64,000 bases of DNA, from NCBI GenBank assembly GCA_910578085.1, contig CAJTPM010000009.1, positions 77,284 to 141,283 of the forward strand. Reading direction: 5' to 3'. The notes beneath the pieces are model-generated. The model had not been told where the DNA came from and ran no database searches. It was given only the letters and a program-made list of their open reading frames with translations. Each line of letters opens with the position of its first letter. The stretch's first letter is position 1. The position numbers were made by a program, and so were the translations under genes. This document shows, one piece after another, positions 15,745 through 23,787 of this stretch. Origin of the DNA: an uncultured Lachnospiraceae bacterium. Its GTDB lineage: Bacteria > Bacillota > Clostridia > Lachnospirales > Lachnospiraceae.

Positions 15745-16191
15745 TCAAATGATAAAATTCACTACCCCATATATCAAATGGCAAAGCGTAAAAATAACGA
15801 TCGGAATAATTGCTATTCCATTTTTTCTGTCAATGGCAAAGAATAAAAATGCCAAACAGGGCGGGATGGTCAGTCCTAAAATAACAGGCGCATTTATCAT
15901 GCCGATATAGTAAACTATCCAACTGATGAAATATAATACGCAGCAGCCGGCCGAAAGAATCACTGAAGGAGTCACGCATAATTTTTTTGCGTCTCTGTTT
16001 CTTAAAATGCATAAAGCGGCAACCATCGCTATTTGACATACAGAGGCTATTGCATCAACCATTTCTGTAATGGAATTTTCCCTTAATATATCATTCGGCG
16101 CAGGGATAGCAAGCCAGATAAAAGTCGGCAGCATAACGATTAAGAACAGAAGTAATCCCCAAATTTCAAAGCTGAACCTGTATTTTTTCAT
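15745..16191 (-). CDS. Hypothetical integral membrane protein
   Basis: A 148-residue protein from the ATG at 16191, preferred over the upstream in-frame start at 16275 because it begins MKKYRFSFEIWGLLLFLIV, a natural first membrane helix, with GGAG upstream. Four to five hydrophobic segments cover nearly the whole chain. I do not recognise the family. It is transcribed away from the DUF6688-like gene and lies inside the segment bracketed by the two family B repeats. Its composition is more AT-rich than its neighbours, which fits recent acquisition but does not prove it. Confidence 0.6.
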   Translation of the reverse strand: MKKYRFSFEIWGLLLFLIVMLPTFIWLAIPAPNDILRENSITEMVDAIASVCQIAMVAALCILRNRDAKKLCVTPSVILSAGCCVLYFISWIVYYIGMINAPVILGLTIPPCLAFLFFAIDRKNGIAIIPIVIFTLCHLIYGVVNFII

Positions 16192-16359
16192 AATCGAGTT
16201 ATCTCCGTTGCAGCAGGCAACTATCCCATAAGCAGGGAGTTGTGATTCCCCTGTCTGTCTGATTTTTATTTTCAATTATACATGAAAGCATGCGTTTTTC
16301 AATTGTTTTCCATTATCTGAAATTGTACAATATGTATTTGAAAAATACAAAAAATCTAA

Positions 16360-16401
16360 TAATCGATAAAAATTTATTGATAATCGATAAAAATATATTG
16401 A
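16360..16401 (+). repeat. 21-bp tandem repeat (two units)
   Basis: Two adjacent 21-bp units (16360-16380 and 16381-16401) differ at only two positions. Each starts TAATCGATAAAAAT and ends ATTGA, and each contains the palindrome ATCGAT. The second unit runs into the -35 box of the promoter at 16398, so the repeats may be regulator-binding sites. Confidence 0.65.
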
Positions 16402-16426
16402 CATTCAATGAAATGGGTGATATAGT
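16398..16426 (+). promoter_or_regulatory. SigA-type promoter of the membrane-protein cluster
   Basis: TTGACA (16398-16403), a 17-base spacer and TATAGT (16421-16426): a near-consensus promoter. Transcription from it would start near 16433, which rules out the long N-terminal extension of the downstream frame beginning at 16290. Confidence 0.7.
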
Positions 16427-16449
16427 GGCACTACAGAGAAAGGGAAAAG

Positions 16450-16494
16450 ATGGCATTTGCAATAATAAATGCTTTGATTATGGAAAGGATGTGA
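16450..16494 (+). CDS. Possible 14-codon leader peptide
   Basis: ATG at 16450 follows GAAAGGGAAAAG and opens a short frame MAFAIINALIMERM ending in TGA at 16492-16494. The stop overlaps the candidate GTG start of the next gene in the classic GTGA arrangement, suggesting translational coupling. Being so short, it may be fortuitous. Confidence 0.35.
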   Translation: MAFAIINALIMERM

Positions 16495-17915
16495 TCGTCG
16501 GGATGATAGAGGGCGGAAAAAAGCGGGAGTACAGAAAGAATGGAGAAAAAACGGAAAGAACAGAAAAATGGAAGCTGGTGAGAATGCACCCGTTTCTTGT
16601 AACGGTGCTGTCATCATTGACGGCAGGTATGGTCTTGTCTGCGTGGCTGCTATTCGGCGAGATATGGCGTTCCTTCAGGTTGGGCGAGGGATTTTTTTAT
16701 GTAATATTGGAATATTTGGGCAGCTTTCTGGTATTTACAGCAATTTTCGGGGGACTAATGGTATTTCCTGTGTTGCTGGTCGGGGCAGAGGCTATTGTGT
16801 TTGTAAAAGGAAGAAAAAACGGTGAACTTCACCGGAAGGGCAGAGCTTTTGATATTACAGGAGCAGTGTTGGGTGTGCTCTACAGCCTGTTCTATCTGAG
16901 TTTCATTGATGAGGTGTCGTTTGGGAGCGACTGGCAGAAGCAACTGGCAAATCAGGAAACACATACCCCTGTTTACACCGGGGCACAGCTTACGGTGGCG
17001 GTTATTTTAGTTGTGGGAATTGTTGGATATTTTGTGGTAAATTATGTTCCCCTAAAAAAGATACCACCCCTGCTTCTGGTTCTGGGGATGGCGGCCATGT
17101 ATCTTGGGACGATAGAAAGTATCATTTGGGGGATACAGGTGGTTCAGGAACCGTTAGATATTTTTCTTGCGCTTTTTCCATTGCACTGCGTATTGCTGAC
17201 GGCGAGGACGGTAGGGTATAAAATGTGGGAGTGGCAGCAGATAAAAGAAGATGAGGCCGGGCGGAAAGGAGCAGACGGCGTATGGCAGGATGACAGCACT
17301 CTGACAGAGCGGTATCAGGAAGGGAACGGAATCCTTTCGGCCTGCAACCGTTTTCTGGCGAAAGCGGAATACTGGCCCCTCGCGGCATTTCTGTTGATGT
17401 GGCCGCTTTTGGGGATTCTGATCGGCGTTCTGACTTTGTTCGGTCAGAGCCCGGATGCGATTATTAAAGCTTTTGTAGAGACCAGCGACTGGAATCTGTC
17501 TCAGAGAGTTGCGCCACAGAATATCTATTACGATGAGCACTATCTGTGTACTGTAGCGGCGGGAGGACATGAAAAAATCGTAAAGCCGAAGAGATTGGGC
17601 GTGCGGCACGGGCATCAGGTCATCGTCAACAGGCAGCTTTGCGTGGCCAATGCGTTCGAGCAGGTGTTAGAGGAGAGGACACCAGGTTTCCACAGGGCAG
17701 TGCGGCATTTTTATGACACTTACGGTTTCCCGGTGGCGAAAATGATTCATTCAAAATATACGGCGGATGCGGTCTATTTTCTGATGAAGCCGTTTGAGTG
17801 GATATTCCTGATCGTATTGTACCTGATGGATGCAAATCCGGAGAATCGGATCGCCATTCAGTATACCGGGAAGAAGCTGGCGGATTTCAGGAGAGTCGAA
17901 AACAGTATAGCGTAA
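16491..17915 (+). CDS. DUF6688-like membrane protein
   Basis: 474 residues from GTG 16491 (ATG 16503 is the alternative; the frame itself extends up to 16290 but the promoter at 16398 lies downstream of that). Six to seven hydrophobic segments fill residues 25 to about 290. The C-terminal part is conserved-looking and hydrophilic: QNIYYDEHYLCTVAAGGHEK, RHGHQVIVNRQLCVANAFEQ, then HRAVRHFYDTYGFPVAKM and a final helix FEWIFLIVLYLMD. This tail resembles proteins labelled DUF6688; the assignment is from memory. Function unknown. It heads a run of membrane-protein genes. Confidence 0.65.
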   Translation: MIVGMIEGGKKREYRKNGEKTERTEKWKLVRMHPFLVTVLSSLTAGMVLSAWLLFGEIWRSFRLGEGFFYVILEYLGSFLVFTAIFGGLMVFPVLLVGAEAIVFVKGRKNGELHRKGRAFDITGAVLGVLYSLFYLSFIDEVSFGSDWQKQLANQETHTPVYTGAQLTVAVILVVGIVGYFVVNYVPLKKIPPLLLVLGMAAMYLGTIESIIWGIQVVQEPLDIFLALFPLHCVLLTARTVGYKMWEWQQIKEDEAGRKGADGVWQDDSTLTERYQEGNGILSACNRFLAKAEYWPLAAFLLMWPLLGILIGVLTLFGQSPDAIIKAFVETSDWNLSQRVAPQNIYYDEHYLCTVAAGGHEKIVKPKRLGVRHGHQVIVNRQLCVANAFEQVLEERTPGFHRAVRHFYDTYGFPVAKMIHSKYTADAVYFLMKPFEWIFLIVLYLMDANPENRIAIQYTGKKLADFRRVENSIA

Positions 17916-17988
17916 CAGAGATCGGTGAAGAAAAAACCGTGGGATAAAATGGAAAAGGAATGAGATTTGGAAAGATGCGGAGGGAAAA

Positions 17989-18516
17989 ATGGTGAGTGAG
18001 AGGAATATGGAAGAAAAAGAAAGCGCAAAGGAAGGTGGAGCAAATGACAAAAGAGGGCCAGTGGGGGACAGGAAGCTTCCTTGGATAAAAGGAACAAAAT
18101 ACCTTCTGGATTTTATGTTTTACTGCGGCATTGTGGTGACCGCTTCCCTGCCCTGGAGCATCCGGTGGATTGGGGAGCTTCTGCCCGGCCTGATCAGGCA
18201 TTATGAGGAGGCTGTGATCATCTATTTTGTGCTGGGGGTTTCGGCGGAGAAACTTCTGTGGGAGCTGCGAAAGATTTTTAAGACCGTGCTGGCGGAGGAC
18301 TGTTTTGTAAGGGAAAATGTGGTCAGTTTACAGAAAATGGGCAACTGGAGTTTTTTCATTGCGCTGATGGCGGGAGTCAGGAGCATCGTTTATATGACGA
18401 TAGCGATGATCGTGGTGATTTTTGTTTTCCTGATCGCCGGGTTGTTCAGCAAGGTGTTAAGCTTTGTGTTTGAGCAGGCGGTGGCGTATAAGGAGGAGAC
18501 AGATTTTACGATATAA
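17989..18516 (+). CDS. DUF2975-like membrane protein
   Basis: A 175-residue protein with a charged N terminus and about four membrane helices (LLDFMFYCGIVVTASLPWS; AVIIYFVLGVSAEKLLWEL; MGNWSFFIALMAGVRSIVYM; IAMIVVIFVFLIAGLFSKVLS). The fourth-helix arrangement followed by a small XRE regulator of the YozG type is the usual DUF2975 context, where the regulator and the membrane protein probably act together. The repeat of family B separates it from the regulator here, 96 bases in all. Alternative starts inside the Lys/Glu-rich N terminus are possible. Confidence 0.7.
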   Translation: MVSERNMEEKESAKEGGANDKRGPVGDRKLPWIKGTKYLLDFMFYCGIVVTASLPWSIRWIGELLPGLIRHYEEAVIIYFVLGVSAEKLLWELRKIFKTVLAEDCFVRENVVSLQKMGNWSFFIALMAGVRSIVYMTIAMIVVIFVFLIAGLFSKVLSFVFEQAVAYKEETDFTI

Positions 18517-18575
18517 GGAGCGTTAGCGAAGCGAACGGCGAATGCCGATTATGAATCGCAGGTTCATGGTATAAG
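18512..18575 (+). repeat. Dispersed repeat, family B copy 2
   Basis: It begins within the last codons of the DUF2975 gene and reads GGAGCGTTAGCGAAGCGAA, then CGGCGAATGCCGATTATGAA and TCGCAGGTTCATGGTATAAG. It matches the reverse complement of 15505-15566 over ~62 bases. A shortened echo (GGAGCATTAGCGG) follows at 18575-18587. Confidence 0.7.
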
Positions 18576-18612
18576 GAGCATTAGCGGGTTTGTAATATTA
18601 AGGAGAAAGTAT

Positions 18613-18825
18613 ATGGGAATTATTGTAAATCTGGATGTCATGATGGCGAAGCGCAAAAAGAGCCTCACCGACCTTGCGAATGAAGTGGATATCACCCTCG
18701 CCAATCTGTCGATCCTGAAAAATAATAAGGCGAAGGCGGTCCGATTTTCTACGCTGGAGGCGATCTGCAAAGCTCTGGACTGCCAGCCGGGAGATATTCT
18801 GCAGTATGAGGAGGAAGAAGAATGA
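18613..18825 (+). CDS. Small XRE/YozG-type HTH regulator
   Basis: A 70-residue helix-turn-helix protein: IIVNLDVMMAKRKKSLTDLANEVDIT then LANLSILKNNKAKAVRFSTLEAICKALDCQPGDIL. This is the compact Cro/CI-like form that accompanies DUF2975 or DUF4173-type membrane proteins. AAGGAGAAAGTAT precedes the ATG. Its last codons overlap the start of the DUF4173 gene by 4 bases, so they are cotranslated. The acidic tail (EEEEE) is normal for this group. It likely controls its own operon. Confidence 0.88.
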   Translation: MGIIVNLDVMMAKRKKSLTDLANEVDITLANLSILKNNKAKAVRFSTLEAICKALDCQPGDILQYEEEEE

Positions 18826-20519
18826 TGGAAAAGAATACGGAACTGATGGCTGTGGCGGCGCCTGTCTCCACGGGCGATAACATATACCCAAATTTACCCT
18901 ACAGCTCTATGGGTGCGGAAATTCAGGAAAAAGAGAATGTTTTGCGTGCGGGTGGAGCGGCCTGTCAAAAACCGCAGGCAAAACCGGAACATATCGGCAG
19001 GATCGCGCCCGCGAGTTTTCTCTATGCAATCTTTTTTACTTTCTGTCTCTACAAAAACGCGTCGGGTATCACCTACCCTTTTTACGTGGCAGGAACTATC
19101 GGCTTTGCTGTCTATACTATCAGAAAGTCCGGTATTTCCTGGGAAGGAGAGCATATTTTGGCGTTGGCGGGAAGTCTCCTGTTTGGCGCGTCAAACTGTT
19201 TCACGGACAACACAAAGATCATTCTCATGAATGAGGCCTGGCTGTTTGTGCTGATGATGTATTTTCTGCTTGCTGTGTATTTTGATACAAGGGGCTGGCA
19301 GTTCGGGAAGTTTCTGAGCAGTATATTGGGACTGTTTACCTTAAGCTTTGGAAAAATGTTTTCGTTTTTTCCGGATGCCCAGGCCTGGGTGGAAGAGCAT
19401 AAGGGAACGAAGAATACCCAGGCATTGTATGCCTTAGCGGGAGCCGGCATATCGATCCCGTTGATTGCCGTGGTGCTGGTGATGCTCTCTTCCGCAGATA
19501 TTATCTTCCGGGAAAGCATGGACGCCATATTTGGGAGGATAGACGGGTGGGATGTGTTCTGTTGTATCTTCTGGTCCGTGGCAATATTTTTCTTCAGCTA
19601 CGGCATGGCATCTCTGCTTCAGGAGCGGGGATTAAAGGAAAGCGTAAAAGACCACAGGACGGGGCAGCCGGTCATCGCTGTCTCCGCAACAGCTGTGATC
19701 GCCCTGATCTACATTTATTTCTGTGTGATACAGGTGGTTTATCTGTTTGCCGGGTATGGGACGCTGCCGGAGGGCTACACTTACGCACAGTATGCGAGAC
19801 AGGGATTTTTTCAGCTCCTGTTTATCTGCCTGATGAATCTGGTAATAGTACTGATCGGGTTGGGATTTTTCAGGGAGAGCAGGGTACTCAAGGGGATTTT
19901 GCTGGTGATTTCACTCTGCACCTTTGTGATGATCGCTTCCAGCGCTTACAGGATGCTTCTGTACATCAGCGTTTATCAGCTGACTTTCCTGCGGATCTTT
20001 GTGCTTTGGGCGCTTTTGGTGATTGCGCTGCTGATGGCGGGTATTGTGGGTAAAACGTTGAGGAATGCGTTTCCGCTATTCCGGTATGGGCTTTTTGTGA
20101 TCAGTTGCTGTTACCTTGTACTGTCCTTCGGACAGCCGGATTACTGGATCGCCCGGTATAATATTTCGGCTTACGTGAAGCAGGAAAAAGAGATGGCTTC
20201 AGCGGCCGGGCAGGCAGGAGAGGAGAACGCCGCAGAACAGGCGGGAGAAAGCAGAGGCGGGTATACGGTGGACACCTGGTATCTGCGAAACCTGTCGGCG
20301 GACGCGGCGCCGGTGATTATGACGGAGGGAAGTATTGAGCGGTATCTTGATTACGAGGCGGAAAAAGAGAAGTGGATGAAGGGGGAAGTGAAGGATCTGT
20401 ACACGCCGACCTGGGATGTGGCATATATTGAGAGGCAGAAAGACCGGGCAGATGAGATGTCGATTCGGAGCTTCAATTTCTCGAGAGGGCATGTAAGGAA
20501 GGCGCTCAAAGGGAAATAA
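18822..20519 (+). CDS. DUF4173 family membrane protein
   Basis: A 565-residue protein with about a dozen hydrophobic segments between residues 65 and 450 and a hydrophilic C-terminal part. GYTYAQYARQGFFQLLFICLMNL is the hallmark segment of DUF4173/DUF4153-like proteins, and SSADIIFRESMDAIFGRID fits the same group. The C-terminal ~110 residues (with AAEQAGESRGGYTVDTWYLRNLSADAAPVI and a YIERQKDRADEMSIRSFNFSR end) are probably outside or cytoplasmic. Function unknown. It overlaps the XRE regulator by 4 bases, which suggests control of or by this membrane protein. Confidence 0.85.
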   Translation: MMEKNTELMAVAAPVSTGDNIYPNLPYSSMGAEIQEKENVLRAGGAACQKPQAKPEHIGRIAPASFLYAIFFTFCLYKNASGITYPFYVAGTIGFAVYTIRKSGISWEGEHILALAGSLLFGASNCFTDNTKIILMNEAWLFVLMMYFLLAVYFDTRGWQFGKFLSSILGLFTLSFGKMFSFFPDAQAWVEEHKGTKNTQALYALAGAGISIPLIAVVLVMLSSADIIFRESMDAIFGRIDGWDVFCCIFWSVAIFFFSYGMASLLQERGLKESVKDHRTGQPVIAVSATAVIALIYIYFCVIQVVYLFAGYGTLPEGYTYAQYARQGFFQLLFICLMNLVIVLIGLGFFRESRVLKGILLVISLCTFVMIASSAYRMLLYISVYQLTFLRIFVLWALLVIALLMAGIVGKTLRNAFPLFRYGLFVISCCYLVLSFGQPDYWIARYNISAYVKQEKEMASAAGQAGEENAAEQAGESRGGYTVDTWYLRNLSADAAPVIMTEGSIERYLDYEAEKEKWMKGEVKDLYTPTWDVAYIERQKDRADEMSIRSFNFSRGHVRKALKGK

Positions 20520-20541
20520 AACAGAAGGAAAAAATCAGGAG

Positions 20542-21123
20542 CTATTTTTCTAGTTCGGGAAATGGTATCACTGCAGGCGGGTTCTTTGGCGGTTCTTTCA
20601 ATATCTTTTCCATCCAGGCCATATGATACCAGGTTCCGAACTTGTAACCGCACTTATAAAATTTCCCTACAAAGCGATATCCCATGTGGGTATGGAACTG
20701 GATGCTGTTCATGGTGAGGTGTTCGTCTTCCGTTTCCGGATAGCCGATACAGGCATTAAGGCTGTAAATATTCTGGACATTCGAGATCGCCTCCAGAGCA
20801 AGATACAGCCTTTTGCCGACTCCCATTTTTGTCCTGTTTTCTTTCAGATAGATCGTCGTCTCGGCGCTGTGGTCGTAGGCCGCTCTCCCGACGAATGCGT
20901 GGGTGCAGGCGTATCCCAGAAGCTCTCCGTCTTTTTCTGCGACAAGCCAGGGATACTTTTGCAGGATATTTTTTATCCGTGCCTGAAATTCCTCTATGGA
21001 AGGCACTTCATATTCAAACGAGATGGCAGTATTTACCACATAGGGAGCGTAGATATCCAGGAGAGCTGAAGCGTCCTCAGGGCGGGCGGTGCGGATGATA
21101 ACAGATGCATTTTTGTCTGACAT
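20542..21123 (-). CDS. Phosphinothricin-type GNAT acetyltransferase
   Basis: A 193-residue GNAT enzyme of the PAT/YncA group. It begins with IIRTARPEDASALLDIYAPYVVNTAISFEYE, the standard opening of this group; ETTIYLKENRTKMGVGKRLY contains the acetyl-CoA loop (R-x-x-x-G-V-G-K); IQFHTHMGYRFVGKFYKCGYKFGTWYHMAWMEK is the usual C terminus. Members acetylate phosphinothricin, methionine sulfone or other small amines; the true substrate here is unknown. There is an insert PETEDEH in the middle. It is convergent with the DUF4173 gene, 22 bases away. Confidence 0.9.
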   Translation of the reverse strand: MSDKNASVIIRTARPEDASALLDIYAPYVVNTAISFEYEVPSIEEFQARIKNILQKYPWLVAEKDGELLGYACTHAFVGRAAYDHSAETTIYLKENRTKMGVGKRLYLALEAISNVQNIYSLNACIGYPETEDEHLTMNSIQFHTHMGYRFVGKFYKCGYKFGTWYHMAWMEKILKEPPKNPPAVIPFPELEK

Positions 21124-21658
21124 GGCGGGCGTCCTTTCCTTTATTTATAATTTGAAGTTTCTTTTCGGTACGATAGATGGATCCCAATATGGCTGATTCC
21201 CGGAAAGAAGGAATAGAAATCGGTCATTTTCTGTTGACTGTAAAAATATTTCACCCAATAACATTGCCCGGTTATCTAATTTTCTATTTTAGCATATTTG
21301 GCGCAGTAGAATCAAAGCTAATTTCTAATTCTGTTTGATGCTAAAAATAATAAAGTGTATTGACACTCATCAACATTACCTGTTACAATAGCAACACATA
21401 TCTGGGAAACATCTGATGAAACTTCTGACCAATTCGGCTGACGATCCCTGTTATGAGAATATTTCAGTGAATATGACGGATCGAAAAAGAGGGTGGCGTG
21501 GGTGGTTTCACGAAAAAAATTGTGGTCATCCTTTATAGATTCTTCTTTTCCGGCCAAAACGGAAGGAGAAGCGGCTGGAAAGCGAAGAATACTGGTTATA
21601 CAAGAGATGGAGAGGTCTTAATAAGTAGAAATACAAATGGAAAGGCAGGTATATTGGA
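21124..21658. other. 535-base gene-poor stretch between two acetyltransferase genes
   Basis: It contains a promoter candidate, TTGACA (21360-21365), an 18-base spacer and TACAAT (21384-21389). A 40-codon frame (21416-21538) without a ribosome site follows, and an imperfect inverted repeat CTTCTTTTCCG / CGGAAGGAGAAG lies near 21540-21570. I see no convincing gene. If the promoter serves the GNAT gene at 21659, the leader is about 265 bases. Confidence 0.45.
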
Positions 21659-22180
21659 ATGCAGGAGAGAATAATTTCAGAACAGTTTATATTTCGGAAT
21701 ATAAAGCCGGAAGAGACGGGGCAGGCTATTGCCATGGAGCAGATCTGCTTTCCGCCTCATGAGGCCTGTTCAGCGGAGGCGATGACGGAGCGGATTATCG
21801 CGGCGCCGGAGCTTTTTTTGGTGGCGGAGGATAAGGAGGTTGGAAGGATCGCGGGATTTTTCAACGGTGTGGCCACCGACGAGGCAGCCTTCCGGGATGA
21901 GTTTTTTAAAGATATCGTGCTTCATAAGGCGGATGGGAAGAACGTGATGCTGTTAGGGCTTGACGTGCTGCCGGAATACCGGGGGCAGGGGCTGGCAAGG
22001 ATGCTCGTGGAGAAATATATCGAGAGAGAGCGGGCGAAAGGCAGGGAAACGTTGGTTCTCACCTGTCTCGACGAGAAAGTGGAGATGTACAAAAAGATGG
22101 GATTTACCGATCAGGGCGTTGCCAACTCCACATGGGGAAATGAAGAGTGGCATGAAATGCGTTATGAGATCGAGAGGTAG
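21659..22180 (+). CDS. GNAT acetyltransferase (AANAT-like)
   Basis: A 173-residue acetyltransferase. FRNIKPEETGQAIAMEQICFPPHEACS is the N-terminal motif of the arylalkylamine/serotonin N-acetyltransferase-like bacterial group; MLLGLDVLPEYRGQGLARMLVEKYI is the acetyl-CoA-binding motif and MYKKMGFTDQGVANSTWGNEEWHEM the C-terminal strand and loop. Substrate unknown. It is followed 10 bases later by the glycosyltransferase gene and is probably cotranscribed with it. Confidence 0.88.
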   Translation: MQERIISEQFIFRNIKPEETGQAIAMEQICFPPHEACSAEAMTERIIAAPELFLVAEDKEVGRIAGFFNGVATDEAAFRDEFFKDIVLHKADGKNVMLLGLDVLPEYRGQGLARMLVEKYIERERAKGRETLVLTCLDEKVEMYKKMGFTDQGVANSTWGNEEWHEMRYEIER

Positions 22181-22190
22181 GAGAGTAGAA

Positions 22191-23540
22191 ATGAATCCAC
22201 AGGTTAGTATTATCGTGCCTGTCCACAATGCGCAGGCGACATTGAGGCGCTGTGTGAACAGCATTCTTCATCAGGAATTCACGGATCTGGAGCTGCTTTT
22301 GATCGACGATGGCAGCACAGATGATTCGGGCGCACTCTGCGATGAATTTGCAGCACAGGATGAGAGGATCCTGGTAATTCATAAGGAGAACAGCGGTGTT
22401 TCCGATGCCAGAAATCTGGGGCTTTCGAGGGCGCGGGGGACTTATCTGCAGTTTGTGGACAGCGATGACTGGATCAGTCCGGACGCAACGAAGCGATTTG
22501 TGAAGGCGGCGCAGGAGAATGGCTGTGATCTGGTAATCGCAGACTTTTATCGTGTGGTGGGGGAGCGGCTGTCGCCCAAAGGAAACATCGACGAGACGGA
22601 AGCTTTTTCCAGGGAAAAATATGCGGCGTATATGATGGAAAATCCGGCGGATTTTTATTACGGCGTTCTGTGGAACAAGCTGTTTCGCAGGGATATCGTT
22701 GAGAAATATGAGCTGAGGATGGATCCTTCCGTGAGCTGGTGCGAAGATTTTATGTTCAATCTGGAGTATATCCGCCATGCAAAAGTATTCTGCGCTCTGC
22801 AGATCCCGGTGTATTATTATGTGAAGACGAAGGGCTCTCTGGCCTCTCAGGGAATGAGCCTTGCGAAGACAGTGCGGATGAAGCGGGCCGTATTTGACTG
22901 TTATACCAATTTTTACAAGAATATTTTTTCAGAGGAAGATTATGAGAAGATACGCTTTCAGGTGTATCGTTTTCTGATCGACGCGGCGGGCGACGGCGCT
23001 CTGTCCATCGGCGCCAAAAAGCTGGAAAATCAGCTGTATATATCGTTGGAAGGTATCAGCGCGGAAGGGGTGCTGGCAGAGGGCTATCGGAATCATAAGC
23101 TTCTGGATTATTATCTGGAGCCGATCGGTATGAAGTACGATCTGTCCCTGAAAGAAGTACGTCTGCTGCTGTGTCTGTGCGATACCTCCTTTCCCTGCAG
23201 CAAGCGGGATCTGGCGGACAGACTGGGGGAGACGCCGCAGGGGATATCTCACAGTTTACAGAAGCTGGCAGCAAAGGGGTATCTGAAAACGGAGGACGCA
23301 AAGCCCGGCAGGAAACAGGGAGAATCGCGCAGGACAAAGCGGATTCAGGTCGCGTTTCTTCCGGAAGCGGAACCGCTGCTTGCGGAGATAAAACTTGCGC
23401 AGGCGGAGGATATGGAAGTCCGGTTCGGTGGATTTACGAGTGAGGAACGGGAACTGTATCAGAAGCTGTCGAAAAAGATGAGTTATAATATGCAGAAAAT
23501 ACTTTACAATTATGGGAGTATTATATCTTCTGATATATAA
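22191..23540 (+). CDS. Family 2 glycosyltransferase fused to a MarR-like winged-helix domain
   Basis: 449 residues from ATG 22191, which follows TAGGAGAGTAGAA; the longer frame upstream merely overlaps the GNAT gene. Residues 1 to about 300 form a GT2/GT-A enzyme: VSIIVPVHNAQATLRRCVNS, DLELLLIDDGSTDDSG, SGVSDARNLGLSRARG, the metal-binding VDSDDW at 89-94, LWNKLFRRD and SWCEDFMFNLEYI. Residues about 310-440 look like a MarR-type winged helix: LSLKEVRLLLCLCD, FPCSKRDLADRLGETPQGIS, HSLQKLAAKGYL, an Arg/Lys-rich wing and a C-terminal helix EERELYQKLSKKM. Such a fusion of a sugar transferase with a DNA-binding fold is unusual. No stop or frameshift separates the parts. Confidence 0.82.
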   Translation: MNPQVSIIVPVHNAQATLRRCVNSILHQEFTDLELLLIDDGSTDDSGALCDEFAAQDERILVIHKENSGVSDARNLGLSRARGTYLQFVDSDDWISPDATKRFVKAAQENGCDLVIADFYRVVGERLSPKGNIDETEAFSREKYAAYMMENPADFYYGVLWNKLFRRDIVEKYELRMDPSVSWCEDFMFNLEYIRHAKVFCALQIPVYYYVKTKGSLASQGMSLAKTVRMKRAVFDCYTNFYKNIFSEEDYEKIRFQVYRFLIDAAGDGALSIGAKKLENQLYISLEGISAEGVLAEGYRNHKLLDYYLEPIGMKYDLSLKEVRLLLCLCDTSFPCSKRDLADRLGETPQGISHSLQKLAAKGYLKTEDAKPGRKQGESRRTKRIQVAFLPEAEPLLAEIKLAQAEDMEVRFGGFTSEERELYQKLSKKMSYNMQKILYNYGSIISSDI

Positions 23541-23571
23541 CATCCTTTTCGGAATTGCAAAGGAGAACTTT

Positions 23572-23760
23572 ATGAAATCAGGCAATAGAGATGACGGCTG
23601 GTTAACCGGAAGACTGTATTTCAACAGAGAAGATAAAAGAATAATTGTCAAAAGACCGCAAAGTGGTTTTGGCTATACAATGAATTTAGGAAATAAGTGG
23701 ACATGGATATTTCATATTATTTTTGTAATCATTGTAGTTATATTAGTAAACGTCCTTTAA
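23572..23760 (+). CDS. Small DUF5808-like membrane protein
   Basis: 62 residues from ATG 23572, which has AAAGGAG 6-7 bases upstream. The first 45 residues match the short DUF5808 domain: DDGWLTGRLYFNREDKRIIV followed by FGYTMNLGNKWTWIF. One C-terminal membrane helix follows (IIFVIIVVILVNVL). DUF5808 usually occurs at the end of larger membrane proteins; here it is free-standing. It lies 31 bases after the glycosyltransferase stop and just before the family A repeats. Function unknown. Confidence 0.75.
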   Translation: MKSGNRDDGWLTGRLYFNREDKRIIVKRPQSGFGYTMNLGNKWTWIFHIIFVIIVVILVNVL

Positions 23761-23787
23761 GGCCGCTTCCAGTTTGAAAGGGGGATG

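Noticed and set aside
16290..16490. N-terminal extension of the DUF6688-like protein from the start at 16290
   Set aside because: A near-consensus promoter and tandem repeats lie inside it, the sequence is very AT-rich, and better starts exist at 16491 or 16503.
21416..21538. A 40-codon frame in the gap before the GNAT gene
   Set aside because: No ribosome site and no recognisable features, although it follows a good promoter; may be untranslated leader.
21960..22190. Extended N terminus of the glycosyltransferase reaching into the GNAT gene
   Set aside because: It only overlaps another frame of the GNAT gene; ATG 22191 has a strong ribosome site and the GT2 domain begins at once.
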